Positions 34,888-47,995 of a stretch of 64,000 nucleotides of DNA are shown here, one piece after another. The DNA is taken from contig JACMZG010000008.1 in the NCBI GenBank assembly GCA_018340805.1, forward strand, positions 21,236,760 through 21,300,759. The letters are read 5' to 3'. The notes beneath the pieces were generated by a model. The model saw only the letters and a list, made by a program, of their open reading frames with translations, made no database searches and was not told where the DNA came from. Origin of the DNA: Microvelia longipes. Lineage: Eukaryota > Arthropoda > Insecta > Hemiptera > Veliidae. Both the position numbers and the translations under genes were made by a program. Position 1 is the stretch's first letter. Each line of letters starts with the position of its first letter.

Positions 34888-35270
34888 ATAAACTGATTAT
34901 TTAGGACTATTTGATTATTTATTTAGGACCTATTTGATTATAAACTGATTATTAGGACCTTATTTGATTATAAACTGATTATTAGGACCTATTGATTATA
35001 AACTAAATTATTTAGGACCTTATTTTATATAAACTGATTATTTAGGACTTATGATTATAACTGATTATTTAGGACCTTATTTATTATAAACTGATTTTAG
35101 GACTTATTGATTATAAACTGATTATTGGACCCTTTTTGATTAAAAACTGTTTTAGGACCTTTACAATCAAATACTGATTCTTTTAGACTTTATTTAATTG
35201 AGAACTGTTTATTGAGGACAAAACTTTATTGAAAAAACTATTCCTTAGGACTTTATTTAATTAAAAATTG
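34888..35270. repeat. 31-bp minisatellite, right block
   Basis: About ten copies of the same unit as 32640-32784 (GACCTTATTTGATTATAAAC and TGATTATTTAG), with many 1-3 bp losses and degrading toward 35270. Being more eroded and longer than the left block, it may be the original locus. Confidence 0.85.
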
Positions 35271-35579
35271 TTTCTTTCTTGGTTTTATTTGACTAATTCC
35301 AGTTTTGCGCGAAGAAACTAGACCATTAAACATATTTGTTTACTTTTTAGTCAGTTTTAAAACGTCAATAATGCCAAGAACGGAATATCGTACAGATGGT
35401 CGTGCCTTGTGGAATTCCACAACTATATTTACAATTTTTCGCAGAAAAATAAAATAAAATGAAGTATTATTAAAATTATTTCTCCTGGGGTTTAAGGACA
35501 GAGTCATTTATAGTTCATTTTATAGTTATTTGGGTTTTCACGTACAAAACGTCGAAACTTAATATCAATGATAATTTAT

Positions 35580-36440
<861 letters not shown>

Positions 36441-36720
36441 CGAAAAACTAGCCACTCAGAAGCCTTCAGCTTATGTGGTTACCAAGATTTTAATTGTAAA
36501 CAAATAATATTGTAACACACTATCTCTCGAAGGGATTAACATTTTTGATTCAAACTTGGCACTAAAAATTGGTCCGAAGCTTATACAAGCACACTAAAAT
36601 ACGGCCGATTAACAACGTTTTTTAGGATACTAATTTCTTTAAAGCCGGTCCGGAGTCGATAACACAACTTAATGCTAGGGTTCGATGAAAGAAGGCATTT
36701 TACAGGATATATTGCTTGTG
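36441..36720 (+). repeat. Fragment of (AT)n-associated repeat X
   Basis: CACTATCTCTCGAAGGGATT, AACTTGGCACTAAAAATT and GCCGGTCCGGAGTCGATAA match in order the stretch 58210-58460 (CACTCTATCTTTCGAACGG, AACTTGGTACAAAAATC, CCAGTCCGAAGTCGATACG). As there, it follows an (AT)n array. Confidence 0.7.
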
Positions 36721-38691
36721 GACAACCACGCCAGATTCTTTTTAAGTAAGTAAGGTAGTAAGGTTAAAATATTTATTGTCCTGATTCAATAATTCTTAAT
36801 AATCGGAGCTAAAAGTGTCTTCGCAAAGTTTATCAATTTAACAAAACCAGACTTTCATTTATATGGTCATCATCAGTACTGGAGAGAAAATAAAGGCTCT
36901 TAAGATGTAGATGAGTCTTATTATATATTGACTGAGACAAAGACTATGAATTTTTGGTTTATAAGACTCACTCACGTCTATATATTCTGCCCTATAATGA
37001 TGACCGCACTAATAATGACCGTAAAATTAAAGACTGGTTTTGATTAAATTAATAAACAGTATTAAGAGTCTGTTCGTACTGTTTAATGTAATACAATCTG
37101 CGCATCATCTCTTTTCACTTAATTACGCTTAATTATCGACCGTCAATTTGGCACAAATGCCATTGAAACCATTATAACGGTTATTCATGATCTGGGGTCT
37201 ATTTTTGATGACTGTAGTTGATTCGTCTAACTTTAGCGACTTTTCGAATGGTGACAAAGTGAGGTGAGTTTCAATTTAGGCACAACAGAAATAAAGAAAG
37301 ATTTGGTGTGAAGTAAATATTTGGGGAAATAGGGACAGCGATGGAGGTTATAGATCGACTAGCAAGTCCTTAGCAAGTCCATCTATATAAGAAAAAAGAT
37401 AGTGCTTAATACTTTATTTCTCCAGATGTTGTTTCCGCTCCACAGAAGTGCCATGACTGAACAATTTCTTGTTGCTTTCCTGCTTGTGAAACAATAAGGC
37501 AGAATAATTCACTATTCAAATAGAATCCCATAATCACCATTATTTGCGTGCCCTTCAATTTTACCATTTAGGGATTGTTTCTAAGAACTCAATATCTTAC
37601 TGGTTTGAAACCAACAGACTTAGGTGGTGGAGAAACGTATTTCATTACAAACCTCTTAGATTAATAGATGGACTCCACAATGCAGCCAACTTTACGGGAT
37701 AACAGACTAGACTTTACTTCGTAGGTCAACTCGAGTTCAGTTTTCTAGGCCTCACATAAAATCGTTGAGACCCCGACCAGGAATAAACCCTGATAATGCC
37801 TTGATGAAAGGCTCATCAGCTGTAAGGAAAAATCTTTACTAGATAAGTTTTTTGCAAGCCCTCAACCCATTCAACTTTTCTTATGCTTAAGATTGAGGCA
37901 TTACATTTAATATCCCTATATAGTTGCCTTAGAATGTATTTGTGAGATAGTTATCCATGCGTATATCTAGATTATATGTATTGAGATAACTATCAGGTTA
38001 AATGCATTAGTCAATAAAAATATTGACTAATGGGATATAATATATTGCCATGTAGTTTGCTTTAATAGGTGGTAATAGTCTGAAGTCTCTGTATAATTTC
38101 GTTGTAGAAGTGAAAGGTTGGTACTCCTGACTTGGTCAGTAAAGGTCGGAGACCCAGCCTGTACCATTTGTTTAATAATAATTCATTGTTTTATAATTCC
38201 TTTTTTTTTGTTAACGGGTAGAGGAATAAGATTAGAATTTTAATAACATTTTTAAAAATAACCAATGGCTGAACTACTCATACCTATTTCGTATTCCCTA
38301 AATTGCTCTGTCATTATTTGTCGCAGGGACTTTAAATTTTGTACTCGTGGAAAGCAAAATTATGGTGATGTGCCTAATGACTTTTGTTTTTTGATACCGG
38401 GCTTAGAAAAACATGAACGAAGCTAGACTTATTATGCAGATATCAATATGGCGTTTACCAAATGTAGTGCGATTCTAATTAAAGTTCTGGCTTTAGTTAC
38501 AAAAATGAAATTGAATTATTGCCTGATCAAAAGTTTTGATCGTAACAAGGTCAATAGGGACACATAAAGAAATTCAAGAGGCCTTCGGACTCTTAGCCGC
38601 TCTAGAGCAATGTTGTTGTACTTTATCAGTTCGTCGTACTACTGGTTTATATAAGAGGCATACTGCCTCGATATAAGCGAATTTTCAAATG
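36721..38691. other. Sequence without recognised gene
   Basis: Contains a perfect 12-bp hairpin (38005-38016 / 38021-38032, loop AAAA). Composition is somewhat less AT-rich around 37.1-37.8 kb but no coding frame is seen. Confidence 0.45.
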
Positions 38692-38948
38692 TATTATAGT
38701 TTAACACTTGGCTAAAATCAGTTGACAATTGGCAAAAACGAAGACAGTTGGCGAATTTTTAAATGTATTATAGTTTAACACATAGCTAAAATCAGTTGAC
38801 AGCGTGGGAAAATAGTGTTGAGGAACCAATAAGGTTGGTCCGATTTGAAATGGTGGGCTTGGTTTAACACCCCCAGGAATAACCTCATTGGCTTCCTGGT
38901 ATTATTTTCCCACGCTGTCACTTTATTTTAGGCATGTGTTACACTATA
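38692..38948. mobile_element. Palindromic MITE, copy 2, with a duplicated left arm
   Basis: The element 38769-38948 (180 bp) has TATAGTTTAACACATAGCTA then AAATCAGTTGACAGCGTGGG on the left and the inverted TATAGTGTAACACATGCCTA then AAATAAAGTGACAGCGTGGG on the right. The arms continue inward for about 75 bp. Just upstream (38692-38764) the left arm start occurs once more (TATAGTTTAACACTTGGCTA then AAATCAGTTGACA), as a partial tandem copy. The element is inverted relative to the 9.5-kb copy. Confidence 0.8.
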
Positions 38949-40266
<1,318 letters not shown>

Positions 40267-40431
40267 CATTAGAAGGACCTTTCCCTGACAACGAATTTAA
40301 CCGGTTTATAAAAATTTTGCTCACTCAGCAAACTTGGTTAGTGACGTATATATATATATATATATATAAATATAATATATATATATATTATAATATATAA
40401 TATATATAATTAATATATATATATATATATA
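40267..40431 (-). repeat. Repeat X fragment plus (AT)n, inverted
   Basis: CTCACTCAGCAAACTTGGTT then AGTGACG matches the reverse complement of 58318-58355, and is followed by (AT)n (40347-40431). This is the mirror image of the order at 58 kb, where (AT)n precedes repeat X. Confidence 0.65.
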
Positions 40432-41240
40432 CACCAGAAGCAATGAAGCAATACAGATAATAAAATGGGTCTTTTTTTGATAGTGAACCATACATACATT
40501 TTTTTACATGCGTAAAAAAATGCTGCCCAATTTAAAAACTATATGAAGATTTGTGATTTTTTGAAATGGTTTAAGGTTATTTTTGTGGGTTAATGATGTT
40601 AATAACTGAAAATTCTCAAAGCAATTTACAGAGAAATATACATACGTACATATAAATTGGACAAAAACATATTTTTAACGCATTACAAGTTGTTAGCGTG
40701 ATATCCAGAGCCAACTCTCTTAACCATTTATTTTTCTGTTTTGGCTTTTGCCATGTGATGGTATTTCTTTTGACTGATTTTTTGTAATTTCATTGAAAAT
40801 GTCCAGCCTCAATTAATTTTATTTTTAAAGGACACTGGCAACACTGGGGAGTTCCAGAGATAAATTTATCTATTCTCTTATTTTCGTAGTCGATTAGTAG
40901 ATCTCAATCTAGGACTGTATATTAAGTATTCGTGCTTTCACGTTTTCAAAGTTTCGTAAGATTTAAAATCTTCACTTTACTCTTCTATGATAATTCTTTA
41001 GTTATCAGCACTAAGAAGAGATGGCGTCGTAAAATACGCGTCCATAAAATAAGTTTATAGTTCATAAATTAACAAATATAAAATTTCTTTATTATTAAAG
41101 TTTTATGGCTAAAAGATGAATTTCAGAAATTTTATTTTATTATTCTTAAATAATTCACTATATAAACAGTAGGGTACATTGTAATTGTGTGTTTCACAAC
41201 TAACTGAATCTTTTCGGTCTAAGAATCAAATAGGTATGAC
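40432..41240. other. AT-rich sequence, no gene seen
   Basis: No recognisable frames or arrays. Confidence 0.45.
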
Positions 41241-41670
41241 CATAAGCGTCCGCAGGGGGGGGGTCAATCAGGTCACTTGACCCCCCCCCCCCCCCTTCTG
41301 GAAAATCAGAAAAGCTAGATTGACCCGCACTGTTAATTATTCAAAATGTAATAGTTGTTGTCCTGCATCATTTTGCTAATAATATTTAAGAATATATAAG
41401 GTTCTAAAGAAATAAAGGTTTAAAGCTCGCTGCATTACTATAAGAATGTATGGAATTTTATATTTAAGCACAAAAAATAAAATATAACATACTTTTGAAA
41501 TACAGTAACATTTAGTTTGGTAAATCTCCACTCCTGTAGATTGCTGAATTCCTTTCTCTGACTTTTGTCTAATGGTGCTTACAACTAAACCAGCAGCACG
41601 TTATTAATTACTGAACTTGGTACCTTTAACCCCCCCCCCCCCTCCGGGAAAAATCCTACGGATGCCTATG
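41241..41670. mobile_element. TIR element with poly-G/poly-C inner ends (430 bp)
   Basis: The left end is CATAAGCGTCCGCAGG followed by a G run; the reverse-complemented right end is CATAGGCATCCGTAGGATTT followed by CCCGGAGG and a G run. The flanking 8-mers GGTATGAC (41233-41240) and GGTGTAAT (41671-41678) differ at three positions, all transitions, consistent with an old 8-bp duplication. Inside the left end a G run and a C run are inverted around GTCAATCAGGTCACTTGAC, forming a strong hairpin. No transposase is present. Confidence 0.75.
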
Positions 41671-42456
41671 GGTGTAATGTTTCCGCTAATCATTCACAAC
41701 AATTTTGAGAACAATTCAACAAAAACGGAATTTGTTTTACTTGCTTCGTCTGTAATTAGTATTCCTCAGTTAATAATAAAATCCTCAGGTCGTAAGAAAT
41801 TAACCTACGTCTAGAACAAGTGGTTTCTCTCTCTCCTTCTACAACATTATATGTATAGCACAATTAATGCAGGTCGTCCAACATAACATATGAAATAAAA
41901 CAATATGTCTTTTTACCCTTCTCTTCAAATTGTTTCATTAGATTTGATTAATTAAAAACCAACATTAATAGTCCATAAAAGGTGCTGCAGTGGCCAGAAG
42001 GCTTAGTGGAAGGAATTTTTATAGTTCACCTCAAAATAGAAGAGTTAATTGATATTATAAATCTCTGTTGTATTTTATTTTATTGCTAATCATTTTCCTC
42101 TCAAGTTTTTTTATACTTCTAGCCTTGATCTACATTTTTACAATTATTTCTTTACTTATTATTTTTAATTTTTCCATTTCTTCTTTTCATAATTAACTTT
42201 ATCTATTAAATAAGTTACACTAGAGGTCGTCTAACAAATTAACGCTAGAGTGCGAGTAAAACATTGTTGCTAATTTTTAAAAGAAAATAATACTCTTTTG
42301 AATACTTCCACTTGCTTTTTGAGACGTTTCTGTCAAAGTATCTTTCAGTGGAATAAATATGCTAAATTAATCTTTATCCTTTCTTGCAAACACTTAGAGT
42401 TCTACTTTGAAGACTTTTGTCGAAAGTCTATTAACAGTGTTATAGAGTTGTGAATT
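41671..42456. other. AT-rich sequence, no gene seen
   Basis: No recognisable frames or arrays. Confidence 0.45.
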
Positions 42457-42640
42457 GAACGAGCTCGTCCAGTAACAGATACCAGAACCGTCGAGCTCGT
42501 CCAGACTGATAGAGTGAATGAACGAGCTCGTCCAGTAACAGATACCAGAACCGTTGGGTTGTTAATTGAACGAGCTCGTCCAGTGACTGATACCAGAACT
42601 GTTGGATTGTGAATTGAACGAGCTTATCCAGGGTTTTGAT
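42457..42640. repeat. 48-bp minisatellite with an open 16-residue frame on the minus strand
   Basis: The word GAACGAGCTCGTCCAG recurs at 42457, 42520, 42568 and 42616 (the last as GAACGAGCTTATCCAG), the last three spaced exactly 48 bp; a partial unit lies near 42491. The minus strand reads LDELVQFTTQRFWYLL-like 16-residue units without a stop (frame 42673-42440). No signal peptide or domain is visible. The repeat itself is the best explanation of the open frame. Confidence 0.85.
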
Positions 42641-43545
42641 TGAAATTAGGCATACGAATATCCATTTATACAATAAATATGCTTTCTTTGCTTTATTTTA
42701 ATATGGCTGGTCTATCAACTATTTTAGACGTATCACAAATGTTAAGCAGATTTAAGTGAGGTTTGAAAGAACCTGGATGGGTGGCTGTTTGGATAAAACG
42801 GATTTGATTACTTTTAAAGCGAAGCGAGGCCGAAGACGTGCGTGAATTTAAATTAGATTACTTAAAACATCATGGAACGAGCAAAGTAAGTCCGTAGTGT
42901 TGAAGACAAGCGTTGCTAATCCAAAAAGGTAATCATAACGAGGTACGAGGTACGCTGTACCCAATTTATTTTTGATTATCCTAATGCTGTATTTTCAAAT
43001 AGACACAAAGTATCAATGAACAATTAAAACGGGGAAGTTAATATTTTATTTAATCAGATCACAAATAAAGTGAATCACTCTCTAGCTTGTATTGAAGGGT
43101 AACTTGCTGATAAATTCCATATTGAGTCGTCACGTCCGTCATAATGTGCTAAACTTGACTGATTCCTACAGCCTTTAAAGATCTATGAGTTTTATAGTCA
43201 AATAATAAAAATAATTTGTTTCCATTAAGATTTTATTTCATTTATTTTAATAGTTAATTGGAAATTAGAATACTAGTTACAGGGTTGTAACCATGCATTA
43301 TGCTGTTCTTGGACAATTAGTTTTAGTTCCGGCCGTTGGAACTATAATTTTATTTTTTGATTTTAAACTTTAAGACTGAAACGTGTGATGAATTTAGAAT
43401 AAAGAGACTATAGGAAATAAATAATTACAGGCTATAATGAGTCCTAATGAACCTTCAGTGAAATCAAAACGAAAAGAAGATGAAAATCAAATTATAACTT
43501 ATTTACAACATTACAATTAATATTTAAATTAATTTAAATCTTATC
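42641..43545 (+). other. AT-rich sequence with a degraded copy of the GTACCCC-ending repeat
   Basis: From 42820 to 42970: AAGCGAAGCGAGGCCGAAGA, then GAACGAGCAAAGTAAGTCCG and GAGGTACGCTGTACCCAATT, the third copy of the family at 3.3 and 31.6 kb. The remainder shows nothing recognisable. Confidence 0.55.
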
Positions 43546-43547
43546 TA

Positions 43548-44454
43548 CGAGGTCTGTCCCATAAATACATATAAAATAATTGTTTAGATCTAAGCAGGAA
43601 TTAGAAAGAACAAGACAGTGAGCTCCCCCACCACTAACACCCAAGCAAGCCTAAGCTAGATGACAACGCCTCAGAGTCATCAGTCAGTATCTACAGTCAG
43701 TTGGTCCGACCCTTCTTAATAACTCGTCGGCAAATCTCTCTTACCGATCAGCCAGCGTATCAATGTCAAATTCTTGCTAAACTCGGCAAGAAATGGTCGA
43801 GAAAATTCATGTGATAGTGTACGGAGAAGATGCCTTGAAGGAACCAAAGGTCCACAAGTGGTTAAAGCGGTTTAGAGAAGGACGAGAAGACTTCAAGGAT
43901 GACCCTCACCCCGGACGCCCCACCAGTTCGTCTTCTAACGAAAATGTGGATCATGTTCGATCAATTGTCTTCAAAAATTGTCGATCGACAGTTAGAATGG
44001 CGTATAAACTAAATTTGTGTAAAATAAAAGTTACCTACAAGCACGGGTTGCTCGAGTCCGCCCGGAATTGGCTCGCGAAAAACTTTGGATCCTTCATCGC
44101 ACACGTCATTGGTTGTAGGCGAATTTTTGGTGCGCAACTCAATCACAGTCACTGACCAGCCACCATATACACCCGATTTGCCACCGTGTGACTTTTTTTG
44201 TTTCCTAAATGTAAAATGTTGCTTCGGAGGCGCCATTTGGGGGACGTGGATTACATAAAAGGAGCGCCGACGAGGCAGCTGAAGGGCCTCAAAGTAGAGG
44301 ACTTTGAAGGATGTTTTCAACCTTGGAAACGGCGTTGGACCAAGTGCGTTTTATCAGGGGGGAGTACTTCGAGGGGGACAAAATGTTATTTGATGATTAA
44401 TTGTAAAATATAATGCTTATGATTTTTTTATACGTATTTATGGGACAGACCTCG
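43548..44454 (+). mobile_element. Internally deleted mariner element (907 bp)
   Basis: The inverted repeats CGAGGTCTGTCCCATAAATA (43548 onward) and its complement ending at 44454 are exact over at least 21 bp, and both are flanked by TA (43546-43547 and 44455-44456), the mariner target. Full-length mariners are about 1.3 kb, so roughly 400 bp are missing. The TIRs are well preserved, which suggests the copy could still have been mobilised in trans after losing its own enzyme. Confidence 0.9.
43755..44413 (+). pseudogene. mariner transposase remnant
   Basis: The frame from 43793 carries the N-terminal helix-turn-helix part of a mariner transposase: YGEDALKEPKVHKWLKRFRE, then GREDFKDDPHPGRP and STVRMAYKLNL. 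At 44153 another frame reads QPPYTPDLPPCDFFCFLNVK, the region of the third catalytic Asp in DD34D transposases. From 44207 the other frame continues LRRRHLGDVDYIK, VEDFEGCFQPWKRRWTKCVL, the family's C-terminus. The centre with the first two catalytic Asp residues is deleted, and at least three frameshifts are needed to follow the homology. It is not functional. The PPYTPDL-type motif suggests the mori/irritans-like side of the family. Confidence 0.9.
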
Positions 44455-44495
44455 TATGCCATGGCCTCAGACACCAGCCAAAGAATATCCATATC

Positions 44496-45130
44496 TATGG
44501 CCCGTATTCAAAGACATTTTCCTTTCCTAAACCTAACCTATTCCTTAAGGAGCCCTTAAGGAAAGGATCTTGAATAAAAGGGATAACCCATTTAGGAACA
44601 TTTCTGACCCCATGGAAGTTGTATGAGATAGAGAAATAGGAGAAAACTTACCTTTCCATTGCTTACAATGAATAAAATGCACCAAACGCAGGTTATGTAG
44701 CATGGTTGTCGAGTTTGATTCTAAACTTTCTTCTGTGCTTCTCGTGGTGCTTTTTAAGTCATTTGTGCTTATTTAAGTTTAAATCTTGGACTTTACTTTG
44801 CCACTTCAGTAAGTGATAATTTAAGCGTGTATTGTTATAACCTTCTGAAGCAATAAACAATGGGAAACCATTGAGAGGTAAGTTTGCCTCTAAAATTTAA
44901 GGCCTGCGCTGTTATAAGAATTGTAAGCATGCGCAGTTAGTACCAAGAATGTGCAGGTTGTTTTTGACGTGTTTTTCGTGTTGAATTCTCTCTTTTTTTT
45001 TTGTTTTCGATGGAGTCATTTTTTTGTATGGCGAATCGACTTAGTGCGTCATCCCCTTATATTCAAGATCCTTGCCTTAAGGCTTCCTTAAAGCAGGGAT
45101 ACGGAAACTTTAGAGCTTCGCTGACCACTA
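44496..45130 (-). repeat. Inverted copy of a sub-block of the composite repeat, split by a MITE
   Basis: TTTCCTTTCCTAAACCTAAC then CTATTCCTTAAGGAGCCCTT is the reverse complement of the block at 33840-33905 and 46790-46860. After the MITE the homology appears to resume with CCTTAAGGCTTCCTTAAAGC then AGGGATACGG. The target of the MITE is the palindrome CCTTAAGG, which occurs twice in the uninterrupted copies. Confidence 0.65.
44562..45074. mobile_element. hAT-like MITE, copy 2 (513 bp)
   Basis: Homologous along its whole length to 2574-3101 (CCAAACGCAGGTTAT, CAATGGGAAACCAT, GTAAGCATGCGCAGTT in the same order). The left end is AAAGGATCTTGAATAAAAGG; the right end, reverse-complemented, is CAAGGATCTTGAATATAAGG then GGATGAC. 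The flanking 8-mers are both CCTTAAGG (44554-44561, 45075-45082), a perfect 8-bp duplication of hAT type, although the palindromic target leaves some ambiguity. No transposase is encoded. Confidence 0.85.
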
Positions 45131-45356
45131 TTGTAGATAAATGACCCTCCACTCCTAACGAATAAATTCAATAAATTGTACTTATCGCTAAATTTTCTGT
45201 TATACATGTACGCTTTTACGTTATAAATGTAGGCTCGCGAAGCTTCTCTATATTTTCCAACGCAAAAGAGCTAGAAAATTATTGTACTTTTTATTAGTTT
45301 GATTTTATCTTCAGACTTATCTTTGACTTTATCTTCAGTTTATTTTCAGACTCAAC

Positions 45357-47995
45357 AGTTAATATTCAAATCGATTTAATAAAACGGAATAATTGACTGT
45401 AAATTTCTCAATAAACTACGTAGGCTTACGCTGTTATTGTTATAAAGATTTAGGTCATCCGGTGGTGAACACAATGCTCTACAAAACTAAACTGTTCAGT
45501 TTTGTAGACCATTGTGTTTCTATCCATGATGTCCTACATCCCTGAAGATACCTCCCACATAGAAGCGAAACGTCTGATTCTTCATCTACATTGACGCGGT
45601 GTGATCATACATCACAGAACTCACCTGGACCCTTATCAGTTTCTTCCCACTCTCTCACCTGTATTATTATGTTGCCTCCTACCACTGTCCAGTGACATCT
45701 TCCCAACAATATCACTCAGCCTTGTCTTGGCCATCATCGTCTTGGCCTTCATCTATTTCTTTATATTTGTTATATTTTTATTAATTTAAATCAAAATGGC
45801 TTGACTTAGTCTAGGTGAGCATAATCCACTTTCAAAAAATGAAACTCATTAGTAACAGCGGTCAACACCGGAAGACCTAAATATTCAATAAATTATTCAT
45901 AAAATTTAGGGATGTAGGACATCATGGATAGAAACACAATGCTCTACAAAACTAAACTGTTCAGTTTTGTAGAGCATTGTGTTCTATCCATGATGTCCTA
46001 CATCCCTAAAGATCCTGCCATAGTGGAAGCGAAACGTCGGATCTTCATCTACATGACGCGGTGTGATCATACATCACAGAACTCTCCTGGACCCTTATCA
46101 GTTTCTTACCTATGTCCACTCTCTCACCTGTATTATTATGTTGCCTCCCACCACTGTCCAGTGACATCTTCCCAACAATTTCACTCAGTCTTGTCTTGGC
46201 CTTCATCTATTTCTTTATATTCGTTATATTATTATTAATACAAATCAAAATGACTTGGCTTGGTCTAGGTGAGCATGATCCACTTTCAAAAAATGTAACT
46301 CATTGTAACAGCGTCAACACCGGAAGACCTAAATCTCAATAAATTCTCATAAATTTGTTTAACCCATGATAAACGATCACTTAAACAAAAATCAATTCTT
46401 TATAACCTTTATTTGGCTGTTTCATAATAGTAGGGATAACGTCCTAAATGGTATTTCTAACAAATAGAATCTCTGTAATAATATTTGGAAGTAAATTTTT
46501 ACCAAGTCCATCATACTAACAAACATTTTAAGATGGTTATGTTTACCAATAAAAACTATTTAATTATTTCTAGATTCAATACAAACTAAAACATTCTTGT
46601 ATTTACAAACAATCTCATAAGCTTATTTTTCCATTGGGAATTCGGTAAATGTCATCAACTGATAAATGTCATCATAAATGTTAATTATAATAGCATAGTT
46701 TTCCATTAGCTTGCGGACCTCCTAGAATCTTTCCACGGACCCCTAGAGATACGCGGACCACACTTTCGTCACCCTGCCTTAAGGAGCCCTTAAGGAGACC
46801 CAAAGGTTTCCATAAGGAATAGGTTGGGTTAAGGTAAGGAAAATGTATTTGAATAAGGAGCTTAGACTCATCTTAACGCCGCTAATGACGACCTTACAGG
46901 TTAAAAACTAGTTTTGTTGTGTATATTTAATTGTCTGGTTAGACAAACTCTGTACATTTATAAGCTTATTAACGTCTTAGTATTTATCCAATTAATATTT
47001 ATTTTTTTATCTAAATATTAAATTTAATAATTTAAAATTTAATGCTAACTTACGTCAATGATTTATATTTTATCCCAAGCTTCTTGAGAAAATATTAGGT
47101 TATGCTGATGATACTTGTCTGTTGTTTTCATCAGACATGGACAGCTTGGAAGAATTGATTGTCAAAGTAGTACAACAGCTGACCCTTGTCAGTAAATGGC
47201 TACACACAAACCTATGATTTCACCCATAAAACTATTTTATATGGTTTTTTGGTTTAACACCCAAAAAACCAAATTTATCACTTTCTCACGATCAAAAAGG
47301 AGACAACCAAAAGATGTAACTAAAATTAAAATTCCTGATTGTAAGTGCATTAGAAATAACGCCACACTAAACTGAGACTGGACGACTATAGACCGAGTGA
47401 CATCAATAAAATACCTAGGAGTTACTATTGACCAAACAGTGACATGGAAAAAACACATACTAAACATTAGGAATAAAATTAGAAAGTTTTTAGTATTTTA
47501 GAACACTTAGAGATTTCTGTGAAGAAAAGTTAATGAAAACAATATACCATGCTTTAATAGAATCCATTCTCAGTTACGGAATGATTGGGGGGGGTTCAGC
47601 AAACCCAACACACTTGCAAACGTTAGAAATAGCACAAAAAGCAGTTATCAAAGCTATTCTCAAGAAGCCGCGGCTATATTCTACTGAACAATTATTTATA
47701 GATTTTCCTGTGCTCACAGTCAAACAGGTATTTACAAAGAAAGTACTATTAAAATACTTTAATCAAACCAATGATTATATTAATCATAATCGCAGCACTA
47801 GGAACAAAAATAACAGAAAAGTTAAAACTGTAATATATAGAACGTCAATGATGCTGCGGCATGCTGCTGCCAGAGGTCCAAGATTATTCAATATGCTGCC
47901 AGATGAGATAAAAAACTAACCTTCATTTTAACGATTTAAAAAAGAAATAATTGTTTGGTTAAAACCACCTCCAGTTTAACCTCTCTTGTTAATTT
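45357..47995 (+). mobile_element. Composite foldback plus LINE repeat, copy 2 (with internal tandem)
   Basis: It starts with AACAGTTAATATTCAAATCG like copy 1. The first foldback has lost about 87 bp of its left arm (45473). The block with CACCTGTATTATTATGTTGC is followed at 45905 by a second foldback and a second such block (45905-46380), so the 5' part is present twice in tandem. From 46380 it runs parallel to copy 1 through the 750-bp block and the reverse-transcriptase region, and continues beyond copy 1's break to the end of the frame. Copies 1 and 2 are about 12.6 kb apart in the same orientation. Confidence 0.75.
47055..47990 (+). pseudogene. LINE reverse-transcriptase fragment, copy 2
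   Basis: YVNDLYFIPSFL, then in another frame GYADDTCLLFSSDMDSLEEL (catalytic motif C) and TLVSKWLHTN; SIKYLGVTID; then an uninterrupted frame of 128 codons from 47533 with ESILSYGMI, TEQLFIDFPVLTVKQVFTKK and RLFNMLPDEIKN at its end. A TAA interrupts just before the final RFKKEIIVWLK. At least two frameshifts upstream. The following 3' region to about 48290 is AT-rich with ACATCATCAT short repeats. Jockey/CR1-group; non-functional. Confidence 0.85.

Noticed and set aside
44009..44320. 103-codon minus-strand frame
   Set aside because: It is the antisense of the mariner transposase remnant.
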